NCBI GenBank assembly: GCA_903813345.2
Contig: CAIIXF020000006.1
Coordinates: forward strand, 13,336,348-13,400,347
From: Owenia fusiformis
Lineage: Eukaryota > Annelida > Polychaeta > Sabellida > Oweniidae
Reading direction: 5' to 3'
Length of the DNA: 64,000 bases
This document shows, piece by piece, positions 1 to 36,300 of the stretch; positions within the stretch are counted from its first letter, which is position 1; every line of letters begins with the position of its first letter. The position numbers and the translations under genes were made by a program. The notes below the pieces were generated by a model. The model was given only the letters and a program-made list of their open reading frames with translations. It searched no databases and was not told the DNA's origin.

Positions 1-126
1 GTCCTATATTTGGACATTTGGTATGGCATTGGTCCTATATTTGGACATTTGGTATTGCCTTTGGGCGTTATTTTGGTTGGTATGGGAACATATTGAAATT
101 TGACAGATTGGTATGGGAACATATTG
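1..126. repeat. Short tandem repeats at window edge
   Basis: A unit of about 31 bp beginning gtcctatatttggacatttg occurs twice at 1-60. A second motif, ttggtatgggaacatattga, occurs twice at about 78-126. The array may extend left of the window. No coding content is seen. Confidence 0.7.
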
Positions 127-601
127 ATATTTGAGGCTTCAGCCTAGGACCCCCGTCGAGTTTTATATACAGTGAACCCCCCAGGGTTACATGTAAGCTA
201 TCTAAGATTCAAAGTACAATAATGGGGGAAAATATTTAAATTATCCCAAATAATAAATGGGGTTACTTAATTTATAGACAAGGCAAATGTCATTGTTAGT
301 TATTGGAAGTGTAAGATTTTGTAACAGACAGCAACAACTGAATGCCAACTACCATTCACCAACCACCAAACACCACTCTCACTGTGGAGTGAGATCATTG
401 ACATACATGTGCATACATACATTTACTTGTATAAAGCTAACATTGAGTAATTGTTCTATAAACATATGATAATAACTAGAGGTGTCACACCGAGTCTACC
501 CGAATCTCACTCAGAAGGCTCGGGTCACAAACACCTACTTACCAATTTCGAGTCAGGTCAGAACACTCAGGACTATCATAAATTATGGTAAAATGCTTTA
601 T

Positions 602-735
602 CACTGGTGGATCTGGGGGGGAGGCCTGGAAGCCCGGGCTGGATGGGCCCAGAAAAAAAATTGGGCCCAAAAAAGTTTTTTCTCTGACCTGAAATTTGCC
701 CCCCCCCCCCTTGTTGGTTCCCAGATCCGCCCCTG
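602..735. mobile_element. Short hAT-like non-autonomous element
   Basis: The left end ggtggatctggg and the right end cccagatccgcccctg are imperfect terminal inverted repeats around about 100 bp of G-, A- and C-rich sequence. A CAGGGGCGGATC-type terminus is common among animal hAT-like MITEs. The short ORF spanning it is not a gene. Confidence 0.45.
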
Positions 736-1107
736 TTTATATTCCCAGCAAAGATTTCAAACTTCTAACTGGCCTATTTCTTGTATACGTATAAATTCGG
801 AACAGAAAATAATTTACAGTTCTTCCCAAATGATTTAATGCTAAGATCAATTTTCCTTTAGCAAAGCATCATATCAGGCTTAAGTCTAATAATATGCCAT
901 GTATTCACCCAGTTGTTTCAGTTCCTCATACTAAATTCATTTTTCTGTTTTCTTTTGACTGGACCCAAAATTACCAGACCCGCACACTTTTTTCTGGCCC
1001 TACCCGTCACAAAAAATATCTGACCCGTGACACCTTTGACTATATCCTTTAGTCCTGAAATTTGAAATGAAAATATTCAAGATATTTGGTCTATTGGATA
1101 TAGACTA

Positions 1108-1303
1108 CATGGGCGTAGCACTACTTTTCTAAGTAGTACGCCACCACCACAGGAACAAGAGTTGAGTGAATTAAAAAAACAATCATTCGGGGGGTCTAGG
1201 GGTTCTCCCCCATGAAAATTTTGAAATTTGGTTGTATTTGGAGTGAATTTGCAACCATCTGGTACGCCTGTGCGTACCCAGCGTACCGGGCGCTACGCCC
1301 ATG
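1108..1303. mobile_element. MITE with perfect 12-bp inverted ends
   Basis: The ends catgggcgtagc and gctacgcccatg are perfect inverted repeats. Both sides are flanked by gacta, which may be a short target duplication. There is no coding capacity. Confidence 0.55.
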
Positions 1304-3643
1304 GACTATGTGACACCTTTAATAATAGCTACACTGTACATCTGTAGTGCCAAAAATATTAACTTTTGGAAGATAATGTGGGGTTGAACCAGACATCTAC
1401 ATGACTACACTTTGATCAACAATCCTCATCACTGTGATACTTGATAGTTTCCATTTTTGGAGAGGGTTCTAGAGCCTTCTAGATCTAGTAGCTAATATTG
1501 AATAATTGTCTATGTCAATAATCTGCAAAAGGCTAAGCCCATATAAAGCAGATACATAATTTACTTACCATTTAAAATAGATCTATGTTTTATAACTCAT
1601 TTAAAATTGAAAAGAACCTTCCTGGTTGCCCCCTGTACCCACTAGGAAGTCCCTTTATGGTGAGAAAACCTGGGGCAATTGTCAGGCTAACTGCGTTAAT
1701 CTCCGAGTTCCCTCTTTACCCGGTACCAAATTGACCCTCTTTTTTCGATCTCATCGATCCACTAATCGTTTTCAAAAACATTACTCCTCATTTAAATAAA
1801 TATAGAAATTTGATGAGTTATCATATTTTAAACAACATCTCATAAAGAAGATAATGATGTGATACATACATGTACAAATACCACATAAATCATAATAATG
1901 GGTCATAAATAATTATTCCCGGGAACAATAGATGAGCACGTAACCACCTTCAACTTGAATATTAGAACGAGAATATTAAATCTTCAATAATTTATTGAGA
2001 CACGATTATTGAGTACTGTAACATATGACTTCAGATTACAACTAAGGCACGTCATTTATCATAATCTAAGATAAAGATACAACCTATAGATTTTAAACTT
2101 TTTACCTGTCCCGCTAAGAAGTAACGTTTCGTGCAGTGTTAAATAGTGATTACAAATTCCTGTACAAATTCCTTAAATATAATCACGGTCTCCTTTTAGG
2201 ATCGTTTTTTCTAAAATCATAGTTGAATATAATAATTTTATATTTTCTATGAAATTATTATCGAAGTTTATATTTTCTGAGTGAGTAAATCGAATTCCAT
2301 TTTGACTTTGAGACTAAGCTAACATTTTACAAAAATAAACTTTAGAATATCTGTATCAAAACAACGTAAGTACAAGTCTTTGTATGATTTTTGATAATAC
2401 CTAATATGGTTAATTGTGAGTGTGTATCTTTGTTATTAATCTTAAAGAATTTGAATGGGATTTCAGTCACCTAAATTGAGAAAACCACAATTTTTCAAAA
2501 CAGGAAGTGAAAAAAACTTTTTTGTGCCGCCCATTTTTACTTTTGTAACATATATACACAGACCTCTGTCAGATTACCTCTTCTTGGTAGTGTCTAGGCT
2601 CAATAAATATACTCAAGGACAAGACACGAACTCTTCGGAAAATTTGTATTTCCTTGATTTTGGAGTCAGTTCCGCTGTTCAAATGTTTATTCCCAAAGTC
2701 AAATGCCTTTTCTGAGAATGTGACGCCACTCCGGATGACGTCACATCAGATATTACCGAGAAATCCCATGATGTTTCTTTAAACTCTTGTAGAAACAATA
2801 ACAACGGTTTGATAGGCTAAGCGATCCTTTACTTTCATTGGCTGTTTGCTGCGATGTGACGTAATTCAAGAGAGGAACACTTCGGACACTGCCGGAAATT
2901 TCCGAAGCACTCCATTATCTTTACGCTCTGAAAATTTGAAATAACTGTCCCCTGGAAAATTTGATTTACAATAATTGATATCATGCAACCATTCAAACTA
3001 ATACACAAAGAAACGATTACAGGGTAAATATTGATCACTCAATGTGTGAGAGATGGAAAGATAAAGGTCAGTACGAGCGTCATATCACCTCTCATCCTCT
3101 GAGTACGTAATTCAGGTCTGTCCTCTGATTTATCCAAGAGGAAATAACAAGCCACAGTCTGAATCAACCTTAAAAACATATACCAGGGAATATGTAAAAT
3201 ATGTATGTCATGTGACAAAGCTTAAAGTGATACAATATTTTATTAATGGATAGAAAAACCGATTCGGACTATAAGTTTATAGTTGACAATGGCCTTATAA
3301 TACCATGTACCTCTTCCTTTTGTACTTGTACCCCATTTGTTTCATGCAAATCCATTAGCAAGCAATAATTACTCAGATGCGAGTAGGTAGTTACCAGTTT
3401 CGCCACCAGGTGGACCTTTGGTAGTTAGTTAAAAGTTCAAAATTTTGACATATGAAATTACTTCAATTAGTGCAATACTAGGGTCAAATGTTACATCCAT
3501 CAAGATGTTCAATTTCACACCTTGTATGGTTTTAATAAATCGCAATGTGATAACATAATGTTACATCAATAACATAGAAATGAAATGCCATATGTCAACC
3601 ACAGCTGCGTTTTAGACCAACAACCCTATAGGGAAATCAGATA

Positions 3644-4265
3644 CAGTAAAACCTGTCTAATCCGAACATATCTCAGACAAATCTCGGACAAAAATGTTCA
3701 GATAAACAGGTGTCATCCTTATTGCAATGTTTTGGAAACATGTAGGTCGATGGAAGATAACAAAGGACGATTCTCGGTTTGGAGAACGAAGTTCATCAAT
3801 CTAAATGAGCATTATCCCTGCTTCGGACAAATTTGATTTTTTTACATAATATAGATTTGAATGTCTTCTTTTGAATAGTCATAATTTAATTTGGGTAATA
3901 TTTCTAATTTTTTCGCAAGAAAATATTAGCGCAGTACACTAATGAACTTCTTTCCCCAAATCGAGACTTGTATTTTATTGCATCGGTCTAATTGAGCATT
4001 ACCCCTGCTTCAGACCAATTTGTTATTTTTACATCTTGTAGATTTAAATGTCCTCTTTTGAATAATCACAGTTTAATTTGGGTAATATTTTTCATGAAAA
4101 AAGGTATTAGCCCAGGAGACTGTTCTCCAAACCGAGAATCGTCCTTTGGGACTGAGAAAAGTGTTCACAATTAGAGGTATTCATTTGGAAAAGTGTTCAT
4201 TTGGAGAGGTGTTCACAATGAGAGGTGTTAATTTGGAGAGGTGTTTGGATATGCAGGTTTCACAG
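3644..4265. mobile_element. Pogo/Tigger-like non-autonomous element with internal duplication
   Basis: The left end CAGTAAAACCTG and the right end CAGGTTTCACAG form imperfect inverted repeats of the pogo/Tigger style. Inside, a segment of about 188 bp is duplicated in tandem (catcaatctaaatgagcatt near 3792, catcggtctaattgagcatt near 3980). A related internal segment recurs at 50468-50640. Confidence 0.45.
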
Positions 4266-5520
4266 CACCATATTGTTAATTATAAATGGAATAGAATTGA
4301 ACTTATAAAGAATAGATAATAATAGGCATGGATGCTATGATCTCATCGTGAGAGCCTTCTTTCAGTTTCCTTTCTATTCTTGTGCATTGCAGAGATGGTC
4401 TGAGTATCAGAATGCTATGATCTAAATTGTTTAGAAACTTGGTATGAGATAAGAATGGCCAGACATTTTAAGTTCAAGAAGTCCGTGTACATATCATAAC
4501 TTGCTTGTACATTTGGTATTGAACAATTACAATTGATTTTAAAGATGCTGTCTAATTAACTTTTGATTTTTCATAGTATTTGTCAAGCCAATATATTCAT
4601 TTCTACATATAATATTATATGTCATATAATACAGTATATTACTTGTATTATGAAGTAAAGAATATTTGCAGGTCTTGGTAAGGGGGGGGGGGGCAATGAC
4701 ACAATTGCAGGATGAAATATTCTGTCTAAACTAATAGTATAATCTTGGTATTTTTAACATATAGAATTTTGCGTTTTCTCTCAACACCTGATTTTAACGT
4801 TATACAATTTCATCTTTGATAAATACACATATTTGCGGCTTGCGCTTTGAAATTTGACGAGAAGTTGTTGCGTGTGAATATGGATATTACCAGAGCTGCA
4901 GTGTACAATTTATTTTCTTGAGTGAGTCTGCATCTTTATTGATGAAGCAGTCTGAAGATGATGTAACATATTGAATTCTGCAGCACAGATTCTTTCCATT
5001 TCATTCTACATATTCTACGTGTTTACTCTAAAAGTTCATCATGACATTTTCTGTAACAGTGCACATGTATGTAGTTATTGGTATTGTAGTTATGCAATAT
5101 GTTAGATTACACCAGTTATAGAGATATCTGCATATACGACTAATTTCATGCAAACATTTTTTTGGAATATGCTATGAGTATAGGTTATTACTTACAAAGT
5201 TCCTCAGCATGATTAATTTGGAAATTCTTAGTAGGATATATTTATGTTCACAGAGTGAGTTTATTTTTACCAGTTAATTAAAGCTAGATGATTTTGTAAT
5301 GATGTTTAACTGCAGTGATCTGTTCAAATAAATGACAAATAAAGGAGAAGTTAACATTTCAGTAAATATAATGATCTAAATATTTAGTATTTCTTTATTT
5401 TAGTTGTGTCTTCATAGATACTCAGAAGAATTCTTAGCAGTCTTTTGTTTTCTTTATATACTATCCCTCAGTGGGTTAATAATGAATATATTTTTTTAGT
5501 TTCAGTTCCCTAGTGTAGAG

Positions 5521-5576
5521 ATGGCGCCAGATGGACTGTGTTGCGATACCTGTCACAATAGGATGTATTTAACAAT

Positions 5577-5586
<10 letters not shown>
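5521..5586 (+). other. Upstream ORF overlapping the PI3K start codon
   Basis: An ATG at 5521 opens a 21-codon reading frame that ends at a TAG (5584-5586), just past the PI3K ATG at 5577 and in another frame. If transcription or splicing includes 5521, scanning ribosomes would meet this ATG first, so it could reduce initiation at the main start. A transcript start downstream of 5521 would remove it. Confidence 0.35.
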
Positions 5587-28809
<23,223 letters not shown>

Positions 28810-30540
28810 GGAAGCAGTCACGTTGGAGGAAATGTCATTGGTGATACTTCAATTTGCAAAATAGAACAGAACAGTGTAAAGATACCAAGGAACAAATACA
28901 TGTGTGAAAGACTGCCAAGAAATTGACGGACATCTGAAATTAATTGAATTTTGAGGAGAAATATCGTAGAATAAGCATGAACAGTCTGACTAGTAATCCT
29001 TGCATGCTAAGCACTTGTAAGATTGTCCCTAAATTTTAATTAATGCAAAAATGGCAGTAAAGTAGTCCAGGATGTCAGAGCTGTGATGTCATAAATATTT
29101 ATATACCTGATAATATATATACAGTGTATATATAGAATGAAAAATTGAACTGGAAAAGGATTTATACTGAAATGAAATTATGAGACACACATTTTACTTT
29201 GTATTCTAAATTATTGCAAACATCGTTCTTAACTCATTTTTGACATGCAATCTAGAAGAGAGCCTAAACATGGGCTTTCAAAATGGCCTATTGTAAGCCT
29301 TAATTTTTGGAAATTCAATTCTACAGTTTTTGAGAATTGTAAAATATGGCTGTGATGAATTTTAGCCTAATAGAAAAAGAGCCATTGCATTGATCAATAA
29401 ATTTTTGTTGGCCAATATATATTATGGAAATTATTTGGTAGTCCAACTTTGTTTTGTCTATTATTGTATTGTGGAATATTGCAAAAATGTTAATTTTATT
29501 CATGTAATTTTATGTACATGTAAAGAAAGGTAGTACAAAGTGGGATCAAGCATGGAATGGATGTATCCAGGATAAAAAAAGGAAAAATAGTCGGGACAGA
29601 GTAATGCTTTCTCTGTTACTCTGTTCTCTATTACATGTTAACAATGTCTACTATATGTACATGGTAACACATATTTACAATATATATGGTAAAATAATGT
29701 TCATTATTATACAAGGTAACCTATTTATTTATACATGGTCTAGTGCTTGACCATATCTACTCTACAGGGTGGGCCAAAAGTATTTATCTATATTATTCTG
29801 AAAATAGAGTAGTCATCTGATAACCAATCAGATCACAGTTAAAGGTTCAATTTATAATGCAAAATTTAGCGAAAACTGCCCAATGCACGGAGCTTTATTT
29901 ATGAAATGAATGAATGAATGTGTATGCACAAAATTAAAATATCTACTTGAAATGAATTAAAATGTTTTTAATAAAATTAAAGAAGTAAATTATTTTCTTA
30001 TTTCTCTTGGATGAAAAATTTCTTAGATAAAATTCCACGATTCCACAAATCAATAATAAAGGGCCACTGTACAAGTTGCATTTTTATGAACTTACATGTA
30101 CATATAATATATTGAAAGCTCTGTATTTGAGAAATGCCCTACTGTATGTATTTTGCAGAGAATGAAAACTTCTAACTTAATAATGTCACTGTTAATAAAT
30201 GGCTTACATGAAGGTTTCTTTAATTATAATTGTACAAATCATCTTAAAATTATATGAAACAATGCTTTAAAGTATATAGGCTTATAAGTACCTTGCATGT
30301 ACTTTAAATGCAGTAAGTGAATGAAATAAAGTATGAATTGTGTGAATATTGCAAACATAATAGTTTTCTTGTTAGACTTTGTTGAATAGATGTTTTGGCT
30401 AAATAACACCGATGAGCTTGTCACCCATCCAAGTATCATGCTTGAAATTGCATAATTTTAGTGATTGAACAAGAACTGGTGTCTTCAACATGATATGATT
30501 GTTAGCTGAAGGTAGTAGTTATGAATAGTTAAAGGAATGT
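28810..30540. other. PI3K-C2 3' UTR and intergenic DNA
   Basis: This AT-rich stretch has several AATAAA sequences (first near 29396, others near 29967 and later) that could end the kinase transcript. A mariner-style terminus, acagggtgggccaaaagtat, lies at about 29764. No exon is seen. Confidence 0.5.
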
Positions 30541-30956
30541 ACCAAATACATATTAATTTTCTAAGGATTTATTGGCGTACCATTTACAAATTACCAAATA
30601 CATATTAATTTTCTAAGGATTTATTGGCGTACCATTTACAAATTACCAAATGCATATTAATTTTCTAAGGTTTTATTGGCGTACCATTTACAAATTACCA
30701 AATGCATATTAATTTTCTAAGGTTTTATTGGCGTACCATTTACAAATTACCAAATGCATATTAATTTTCTAAGGTTTTATTGGCGTACCATTTACAAATT
30801 ACCAAATGCATATTAATTTTCTAAAGTTTTATTGGCGTACCATTTACAAATTACCAAATGCATATTAATTTTCTAAGGTTTTATTGGCGTACCATTTACA
30901 AATTACCAAATGCATATTAATTTTCTAAAGTTTTATTGGCATACCATTTACAAATT
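30541..30956. repeat. 52-bp minisatellite, eight units, overlapping a CDS end
   Basis: Units begin accaaat at 30541, 30593, 30645, 30697, 30749, 30801, 30853 and 30905. Units are nearly identical, each ending ggcgtaccatttacaaatt. The last unit (30905-30956) differs by ggcatacc and contains the final codons and stop of the fucosyltransferase on the minus strand. Confidence 0.95.
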
Positions 30957-32872
30957 GAATACTACTGAACTCTTCTTCATTCTTTCCATCCCATCTTCCA
31001 TCTAAGCACAATCTTGGCTCTGTAACAAACCATCTTTCTAAATTATTGTACCATTTTCTAGTGCGAGTCTTATCATGCATCATTGCACACAAGCGGCACC
31101 AAGATTGTGTATTGATAAATTCACCTGTTCCTTTCCATTGAAACAACTTGTTATATTCATCATCATTTTGGTCAAGGTAGTTAATATGCTCAGCAAGTTC
31201 AGCAGGATTGGGAAAGTCTTCAACATGAATAAAACTGTTTTCAGGAGCAACTCTTCTGTAATCATCTGGGTGTGCCCCCATCACGACTGGTACAACATCA
31301 TTCCTGAAATTGGGAGCTGCATTAATTATGTCAACGATAAGCGATTTTACTATTGGAATCTTTTGGAGATAGAATTGGTTAGAAGTTCTGAATATGTTTA
31401 TGTGATTTTAAGAATATGATTAGTATGGCCTTATGTTTTCTTATCTCTTCAACACTTAACTGGTTGTGCATTAAATAAAACAAATTTTTATTTAAGACGT
31501 AATTTTCCCAAAATTGTCATTTTCAAAAATAAACAGCATTTTGAAAAAGGACCCCCATTTTCAAAAGCTGCCTAGAAAAGGTTCCAGAGTTTAAAAACTA
31601 GTTGTTTCCTCAACCCTGTAAACTTCCATGTACAATATTGCTCAATTCAAAAATATTCAATACTTACATTAATGCATTGCTGAATAGTTTTTCAGTGATG
31701 TAATCTCTACAGTTTGTGTTTTCAAAAGCGAGATAAAACTTATAATCCTTTTTTAGCATTTCATAGCACTGCTGCATCTTGTTTCTTGGACATTCTTTAT
31801 CACCGCAATTTCCATAAATATCAACATCAATATATTCTTGCAATTTTTTCGCGTAATTCATCCTTCCATTGTTGTCATAGCAATGTGAAATGAACCAAGC
31901 TATTTTTTTCGTTTTACCTTCAGCATAGTTTTTCTCAATCCTGCTTTGGGGTAAAGAGTCATACTGTTTGAATTTTCCATATACAATAGGTATATCTGAA
32001 TCGTGCCGATAGGTCATCGTATAATTGAAGCGATCCTTATATGGATCTAACCAGGCTGTATTAAGGGCCGATTCAAGCTCATGATATACCCAAACTTGGT
32101 TGTTCTGTTTGTAAAAACTTGGGAACGGCTCTACTCTTGAATGACCATCTTTTCCTGGATGTGGTCGAAATATAATCGCGTCAGCAAAAGAACTGGTCCT
32201 ATTATCATCAGTTAATTCACAGCGACTGAAAGGGCAATCTTTAAAGAATTGTTGACCATTTTTAAATTGACGTTCATTGACTTTATCCCATCCATGATAC
32301 ATCAGTATCCTAATAAGACGTTGCTTATATGGATCCCTAGTCTTATTTAGGTGATCAGCGAACCTGAGTTGTTTAACTATTCTGTCATCCCTGGGATCAG
32401 ACTGTTCTGGCCATATCCTGAATCCTTCAGAATCACTTGGCATTTTAACCCCACTTGTTGCTACATAGTCATCCCCTCTTGATTTAAGTTCAGTCATGAC
32501 CTCAAGCTTTGATTTAAATGGCTTCAGCACATCAGTTTTCATTTCAGGCTCGATATATCCAACTGTAGTAGGTACATCTTCATAGTAGTATTCAGGTGTC
32601 CAATTTACATTTGACCTATTTTGATATTTCCGTTTAATTTCATCACGTTCATTCACCCCAATCGCCATCGCATGCGTGTAAATACCTGGCACTTTATAAT
32701 CGCTATCTTTAAGGTCAGCATAGTCACTCTCTACAGACGTTTCCCTTGTTCTTGATTCTTGAGTCATTTGCATTATGCAATGTAGATTTGCACATATGAA
32801 AAGTCCTACGAACAATTTGATACATTTCGTATGGTGTCTTGACCATAACCTCACTATGACTGTATGAATCAT
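30925..32872 (-). CDS. Alpha-1,3-fucosyltransferase (GT10), two exons, 527 aa
   Basis: Golgi enzyme moving fucose from GDP-fucose to GlcNAc in glycans. Exons on the minus strand: 32872-31668 and 31303-30925, 1584 nt, joined in phase (GCA TTA AT|GTAAGT, tttcag|G AAT GAT). A short cytosolic tail (MIHTVIVRLWSRHHTK) and one hydrophobic segment (about residues 17-35) give type II topology, followed by a long stem. The catalytic half has YTMTYRHDSDIPIVYG and the diagnostic GT10 donor-site motif FENTNCRDYITEKLFSNAL, which runs across the splice into VVPVVMG. C-terminal cysteines are present as in the family. The last residues, FVNGMPIKL, and the TAG come from the minisatellite unit at 30905-30956. 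Linkage specificity (alpha-1,3 core, Lewis-type or other) cannot be read from sequence. Confidence 0.92.
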
Positions 32873-35856
32873 TTTTTCAAATGTCTTTTCTTATAAACTG
32901 GTCAATTTGACACTGATCTATTTCAAAACTGATCTTTTCCACTCTTACTTTAGACTGTTCTATTATAAATTGTTTATAACATGCCTGACTTTCTCAAATG
33001 GTAGTTTGTCACTACTACTTGCTGATGTATTCAAGATTTATTGAATTTATTTGTATTCCGCACCATTCCAAACTGTTTAAAATAATTGATGTTTTTAATC
33101 CAAAATGATCAAATTCAAAGTTAATATTCAAATTGATCTATGGCATGCTGGTCTTTTGAAACTGTCACGTTTCAACCCTTATCTTTATGTAACCCATATT
33201 TAACCAACTCACTCTAATATGTTTTTAAAGAAATTGATTTAAAAAACAGTGAAATACAAATAATTCACGAAGTTACTTTTAACAATGCTTTTACTGGTCA
33301 CTACTTACAACTGTTATTTTAAAACCCATTTGCCATTGACTAATTAGGTACAGTAAATGCCAAACCCTTAGGGAAACATTAATTCCCTGCCGCAGTTAAC
33401 ATGACAAAGTCCTTCCCATTTTATTGCAATAAATCAAGACCTGTTTTAGCATAACAAATTATATTGTCCCCCAGTAATTACTACCTACTATACTGACCCT
33501 AATTGGGTATATAAATAAGAAAGTGTTGTAGAAATTTGGTTTCGAAAATTGTTTATCAACTTTGAAAATTTAATTTTTTTTTGAAAATATGACTTCTTGT
33601 TCGGGGAGATACCCCAAAGACCCATGTTAAAAGATCACAAAAAGTGAGCCACCTGGTGGTGAAACTGATAACTACCTACTTGCATCTGATTCTATTAAAT
33701 TTTGAAATTAACATTGCTGATTCTATATCATTTCAATGTCCATTCACTGTTTGGGTATGTGAAAAGATGTAATCAGTATTATTCCATAAAAAAAAATTAT
33801 CTTTGTTTCAATGTTTCTGATACCAGTACTTCAGTGCAATTTGGTATTTTCACTTTTTGGATTTCAAAATCACTGTATTGCCAGCAATATCTGATTGACC
33901 CCCCCCCCCAACCAATGAAAATATAACCATTAGATAGAGGAAGAAAAGAGCTTTAAAATGCTATTTATTTGAAGCTTCTAGACTGAAAACCGAAATTTTT
34001 TTGGCAATTGCACCCCCTGACTGAAAGCTGGCTACACCTTTGTCTAATAATGTAATGTTCTTATAATTAAGATGTTCTTCTGGTAACATGGGAAATGTTG
34101 GACTCATGGATGATATTGCTATCTATAGAACAATCATCAAATAGTTGACAAAATCATATTTCCTCAACAATGAGTATACAATAAACCATCTTAAGTACAA
34201 ACAATGTTAACATTTATTTCACAAAGTAATAAGCTTTTAGCTCAATTAAATACATGTACAGGTAACAGTATTAGAATAAATACACAAAATTGAGATAACT
34301 CAAACTAACAATAAAATTCAAGTTTAGCATTCTTTAGTTTCAGTTAAAGTACCAGGTTTAGTATGGCAATTGATTTTAGATGGTCATATCTTTCTGTACT
34401 TTATCAATTTAAGTATGACATTTCTCATTAATACAATATGTTACCTTTCAATTAAATTCTTAAGGATATTAAAAATATCAATCTAACAATTCAAAAAATT
34501 AAGAATAGGGACCCCCTGTCAACATTTTTTCAAAATGTTGAACCTATTTATTCAAAAGAGGATTTCCTTTTTCAGATTTTTATTGCATGAAAATATTATT
34601 CAACAAGGGGTCTAAAACTTCTTGAAATGTAGAATCGATTGAAAGTCTAGTTTAGAAGATATCAATTTTCGATGACCAAAATTATGCTGAAAACAATGGA
34701 TAGCCAAGTTTTCCGTATGGGAAAATTACATGGGATATGTGGTTTTTAACTTGATTGCATTTCAATCCCCATCCCCTTTTCAGAAGTTAATATTGTGTTG
34801 AAGAAACTTTTGATATGTTTAAATTGAGAAAAACGAGATCCTCTTTTTAGAAAATATTGCCTATTATTTTTTAAAAATTGACATAAACATAGGGTCCTAA
34901 ACCATACTTTTTCAGGGAGTTGGTTTATATTATTATTGTCACAGGGACTTCAATTGAAAGAAAACACATTGTTTTAATAAAAGCCATTGTATTTATGGCC
35001 AGAAAGTACTCATGGTGAAAGATATGACTGTCCAAAATCACTTGCCATACTCAATCTGGTCCTTTAGAGGACAAGACTCTATTCTTCTATTATATCATCA
35101 AAATTGCCAATTTGATATCACTCAAAACAAAGGAAATGTGCAAGAATAATCCCTTTTTGTTTTGGTATAAACAGGAGAGAAAATCTGAGGAGGAAATGCT
35201 AAACATTTTTACCTAGTCTAGCCTGATTACTCAACAACAACAAGAAATATGTTAGCCAATTGTTAATTTTGTACAAATAGGCAGTCAATTTCACCACAAG
35301 TTCATTTTTCAAGAATGATTCTTTTGTATTGGAACTCCCATTTTATGGGTCAACAATTTATAAATTGACTATTTATTGATTGGTTTGTGATGTCATACAG
35401 ATCAGAATAGACCTAATTTCATAGTTTGGCATGTATGGAGGTTCCTTTAATTCAACATATTTGCTCCAATATTCACAAATTTAGAGCAGCTTTAAGATTT
35501 GTGGTAGGAATCATTTGAATCTGATAAAATTGATCAATATGAGACCAACAGTGCGGCAAGATTTAGATATCAATTAAATGTGTGCTACAGACCAACATGA
35601 TCAGATTATTGTAATAGGCATACACTAGTAATAATAAATTACAATGCACTGAATCACTTTCAAGTATTGGCCTCAAAAGTTCACCTCCTTGATTCGGAAT
35701 GTTAGAATTCAATGCAATAGATCTAACAAAGGTATTAACTATTATTTGAACATATTGGTAAATATGAGAACTGTTGACTAGTTAAATGGTTCAATTATAT
35801 AGAATCTCTTACAGATGAACATTTAAAGCATTTATTGTACATATCAAACAATCCAA
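32873..35856. other. Intergenic DNA between fucosyltransferase and LAP1-like gene
   Basis: No coding exon is recognised. At 33640-33690 there is an inverted relative of the segment at 3370-3420 (gccacctggtggtgaaactg versus cagtttcgccaccaggtgg). A C-run lies at 33900. The rest is AT-rich and may include the LAP1-like 3' UTR and the fucosyltransferase promoter. Confidence 0.5.
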
Positions 35857-36142
35857 CAGGGTTCTCACTAGGCTTTTAGATTCCAGATATTCTCTGGGGT
35901 CTTATGTCTTTAGACCCTCTTGCTCAAGAGTCTAATAGCTTTTCCAGAGTCTAAAGTGTTTTTCCGGAGTCTAATTTTTTATCAAATTACGAAAATACAT
36001 AAAACTGGATACAAACAAGGAAGATAATCTTAAGAAGTATTTTGAAAAGTATACAAATAGGATATCTCTGATCACACATGGGGAAGAGTAGTCACAATCC
36101 GCGAAAAATCTGGGGTCTAAAAATTTCCTGGTGAGAACCCAG
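35857..36142. mobile_element. Short element with inverted GGGTTCTCAC ends
   Basis: The left end is cagggttctcactaggcttt and the right end aaatttcctggtgagaacccag, imperfect inverted repeats with hAT-like style. The interior repeats a gagtctaa motif several times. It is non-coding and lies just downstream of the LAP1-like stop. Confidence 0.55.
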
Positions 36143-36300
36143 ACTCAACCTTCAATTCTGAAAAGCATTCATCATAAAGCCTGACTCACTCATAAACAAA
36201 ACCAGTGAGCATTCTGATTTAAAGTTTCATAAGGATTTTAAACCTCTTTATGTATAGACTTATTATTTATCTACAGTTTACTTTAGGCATCATTTTATCA

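Larger units (their letters stand above)
127..5500. other. Intergenic DNA upstream of the PI3K gene
   Basis: No protein-coding exon is recognised here. The stretch holds several short transposon-like elements listed separately, a G-run near 4681, and AT-rich DNA. Non-coding 5' exons of the PI3K gene could lie here: the first coding exon is preceded by an acceptor-like tttttttag/tttcag stretch at about 5490-5506. None can be placed with confidence. Confidence 0.5.

Noticed and set aside
482-838. 118-codon plus-strand frame
   Set aside because: It runs through a hAT-like MITE with G and C runs and shows no protein features.
2455-2715. 86-codon plus-strand frame
   Set aside because: No signal peptide, domain or splice context; composition looks like chance in AT-rich DNA.
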